Below, one piece after another: positions 5,671 to 6,666 of a stretch of DNA of 6,666 nt. Source of the stretch: Desulfuromonadaceae bacterium GWB2_53_15 (GTDB taxonomy: Bacteria; Desulfobacterota; Desulfuromonadia; Geobacterales; Pseudopelobacteraceae); contig MHXL01000021.1 in NCBI GenBank assembly GCA_001824455.1, forward strand, positions 1 to 6,666, given 5' to 3'. Position 1 is the first letter of the stretch. Each line of letters opens with the position of its first letter. The translations under genes were made by a program, and so were the position numbers. A model generated the notes under the pieces. It had not been told where the DNA came from, did not search any database, and saw only the letters and a list, made by a program, of their open reading frames with translations.

Positions 5671-6666
5671 CTACCCCAACGCGGCGTGGGCCGCTGCCAG
5701 GCGGGCGATGGGTACCCGGAAAGGTGAGCAGGAGACATAATCCAGCCCGATGTTGTGACAGAAGATGACGGAGGCCGGATCGCCGCCATGTTCGCCACAG
5801 ATGCCGAGCTTGATGTTCGGACGGGTTGTGCGCCCCTTCTCGCAAGCGAGCTTCACCAGTTGGCCGACACCCTCCTGATCCAGCGACACGAAGGGATCCT
5901 CCGGCAGGATGCCATTTTCCACGTAGAACGGCAGGAATGTGCCGGCATCGTCGCGGGACAAGCCAAAGGTCGTCTGGGTCAGGTCGTTGGTCCCGAAGGA
6001 GAAAAATTCCGCTTCATTTGCAATCTGGTCGGCGGTCAGGGCGGCGCGGGGCAGTTCGATCATGGTGCCGATCAGGTATTCAACCTGAACGCCGTACAGC
6101 GCGATGACCTCCTCACAGATTGCCACGGCATTCAGCTTGAGCACTTGCAGTTCCTTAACCGTAGCAATCAGCGGAATCATGATTTCGGGCACAATGGTGT
6201 AGCCCTCGTTTTTTACCAGGCCGCAGGCTGCCTCCATGATGGCCCGCACCTGCATGTTGTATATCTCGGGGTAGGTAATACCCAGTCGGCAGCCACGGTG
6301 ACCCAGCATCGGGTTGAATTCGTGCAGACTTTCCACCTTGTGCTTGAGGGTATTGACCGGAACCTTCATGGTTCTGGAGAGTTCCTCGATATCCTTGTCT
6401 TCCTGGGGCAGGAACTCGTGCAGCGGTGGATCCAGCAGGCGGATGGTGACCGGCAGCCCCTTCATTTCGCGGAATATGCCGGTAAAGTCGCCGCGCTGCA
6501 TGGGCAGGATCTTGGCCAGCGCCAGTTCGCGCCCTTCCAACTCCTCGGACAGGATCATCTCCCGCACAGCCGCGATGCGCTCGGCATCAAAGAACATATG
6601 CTCGGTGCGGCACAGGCCGATCCCTTCGGCCCCGAATTCGCGGGCCACCTTGGAGTCATGCGGTGT
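5671..6666 (-). CDS. ppdK: Pyruvate, phosphate dikinase, C-terminal part (runs off window)
   Basis: The enzyme interconverts pyruvate + ATP + phosphate and phosphoenolpyruvate + AMP + pyrophosphate, normally feeding gluconeogenesis in anaerobes of this kind. The window holds 331 residues, the PEP/pyruvate-binding TIM-barrel domain; the full enzyme is usually about 880 residues, so the ATP-grasp and swivelling histidine domains lie beyond 6666. Visible landmarks, numbered from the window edge, are [11 protein letters not shown] (R20), [12 protein letters not shown] (R76), HRGCRLG (123-129), GTMIELPRA (E204), the metal-site region GTNDLTQ (N227, D228) and the catalytic cysteine C290 in [10 protein letters not shown]. 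All expected active-site residues are present and the C-terminus [13 protein letters not shown] is normal. The frame is open through the edge ([12 protein letters not shown]), so a GTG at 6648 is an internal valine, not a start. It is convergent with gltX, with the shared terminator about 26 nt beyond its stop. Confidence 0.97.
   Translation of the reverse strand, partial: TPHDSKVAREFGAEGIGLCRTEHMFFDAERIAAVREMILSEELEGRELALAKILPMQRGDFTGIFREMKGLPVTIRLLDPPLHEFLPQEDKDIEELSRTMKVPVNTLKHKVESLHEFNPMLGHRGCRLGITYPEIYNMQVRAIMEAACGLVKNEGYTIVPEIMIPLIATVKELQVLKLNAVAICEEVIALYGVQVEYLIGTMIELPRAALTADQIANEAEFFSFGTNDLTQTTFGLSRDDAGTFLPFYVENGILPEDPFVSLDQEGVGQLVKLACEKGRTTRPNIKLGICGEHGGDPASVIFCHNIGLDYVSCSPFRVPIARLAAAHAALG

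Noticed and set aside
6646..6648. GTG at 6648 on the minus strand as the start of a short 325-residue protein
   Set aside because: The frame stays open to the edge and the upstream codons TPHDSK continue the PPDK family sequence, so the GTG is an internal valine.

Overview
The window is chromosomal sequence that reads like a Geobacter-type anaerobe (order Geobacterales / Desulfuromonadia). This is inferred from protein flavour and gene content: a PilZ c-di-GMP protein, a BioD-like/DRTGG-type ATPase, pyruvate phosphate dikinase, a compact riboswitch-controlled thiamine operon, and moderately high GC with strong Shine-Dalgarno sites. No database search was possible, so the species is not assigned. 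I see no mobile element, CRISPR array, tRNA or rRNA.

Layout. Left arm, minus strand: a PilZ-domain protein (839-1180), then after a 99-bp gap the N-terminal 246 residues of a BioD-like P-loop protein (739 down to 1, cut by the window edge). Positions 1181-1505 are intergenic and mostly regulatory: an 18-bp inverted repeat that supplies a TTGACA box on each strand, then a TPP riboswitch (about 1357-1441) and an intrinsic terminator (1459-1487). Centre, plus strand: thiS, thiG, thiE, a TIGR01212/YhcC-type radical SAM gene overlapping thiE, and gltX (glutamyl-tRNA synthetase). Right arm: a bidirectional terminator hairpin separates gltX from the convergent ppdK on the minus strand. Only the C-terminal 331 residues of ppdK are inside the window.

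How the genes work together. ThiS carries sulfur as a C-terminal thiocarboxylate, ThiG builds the thiazole phosphate, and ThiE joins it to the pyrimidine diphosphate to give thiamine phosphate. The leader aptamer senses thiamine pyrophosphate and probably ends transcription early when it is plentiful. The radical SAM gene and gltX follow so closely (17-nt overlap, then 30 nt) that read-through from the thiamine promoter is plausible. Some radical SAM proteins of this family act on the wobble uridine of tRNAs including tRNA-Glu, which gives a possible but unproven link to gltX. PPDK makes phosphoenolpyruvate from pyruvate, a key step in acetate-grown anaerobes of this type.

Most of the window is ordinary housekeeping sequence. 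The points that merit a second look are the mirrored TTGACA repeat between the divergent genes and its look-alike upstream of gltX, a perfect 10-bp inverted repeat in front of the BioD-like gene, a ThiE that appears to lack one of its two magnesium-binding aspartates, and the thiE-radical SAM-gltX linkage. I found no clearly undescribed system.
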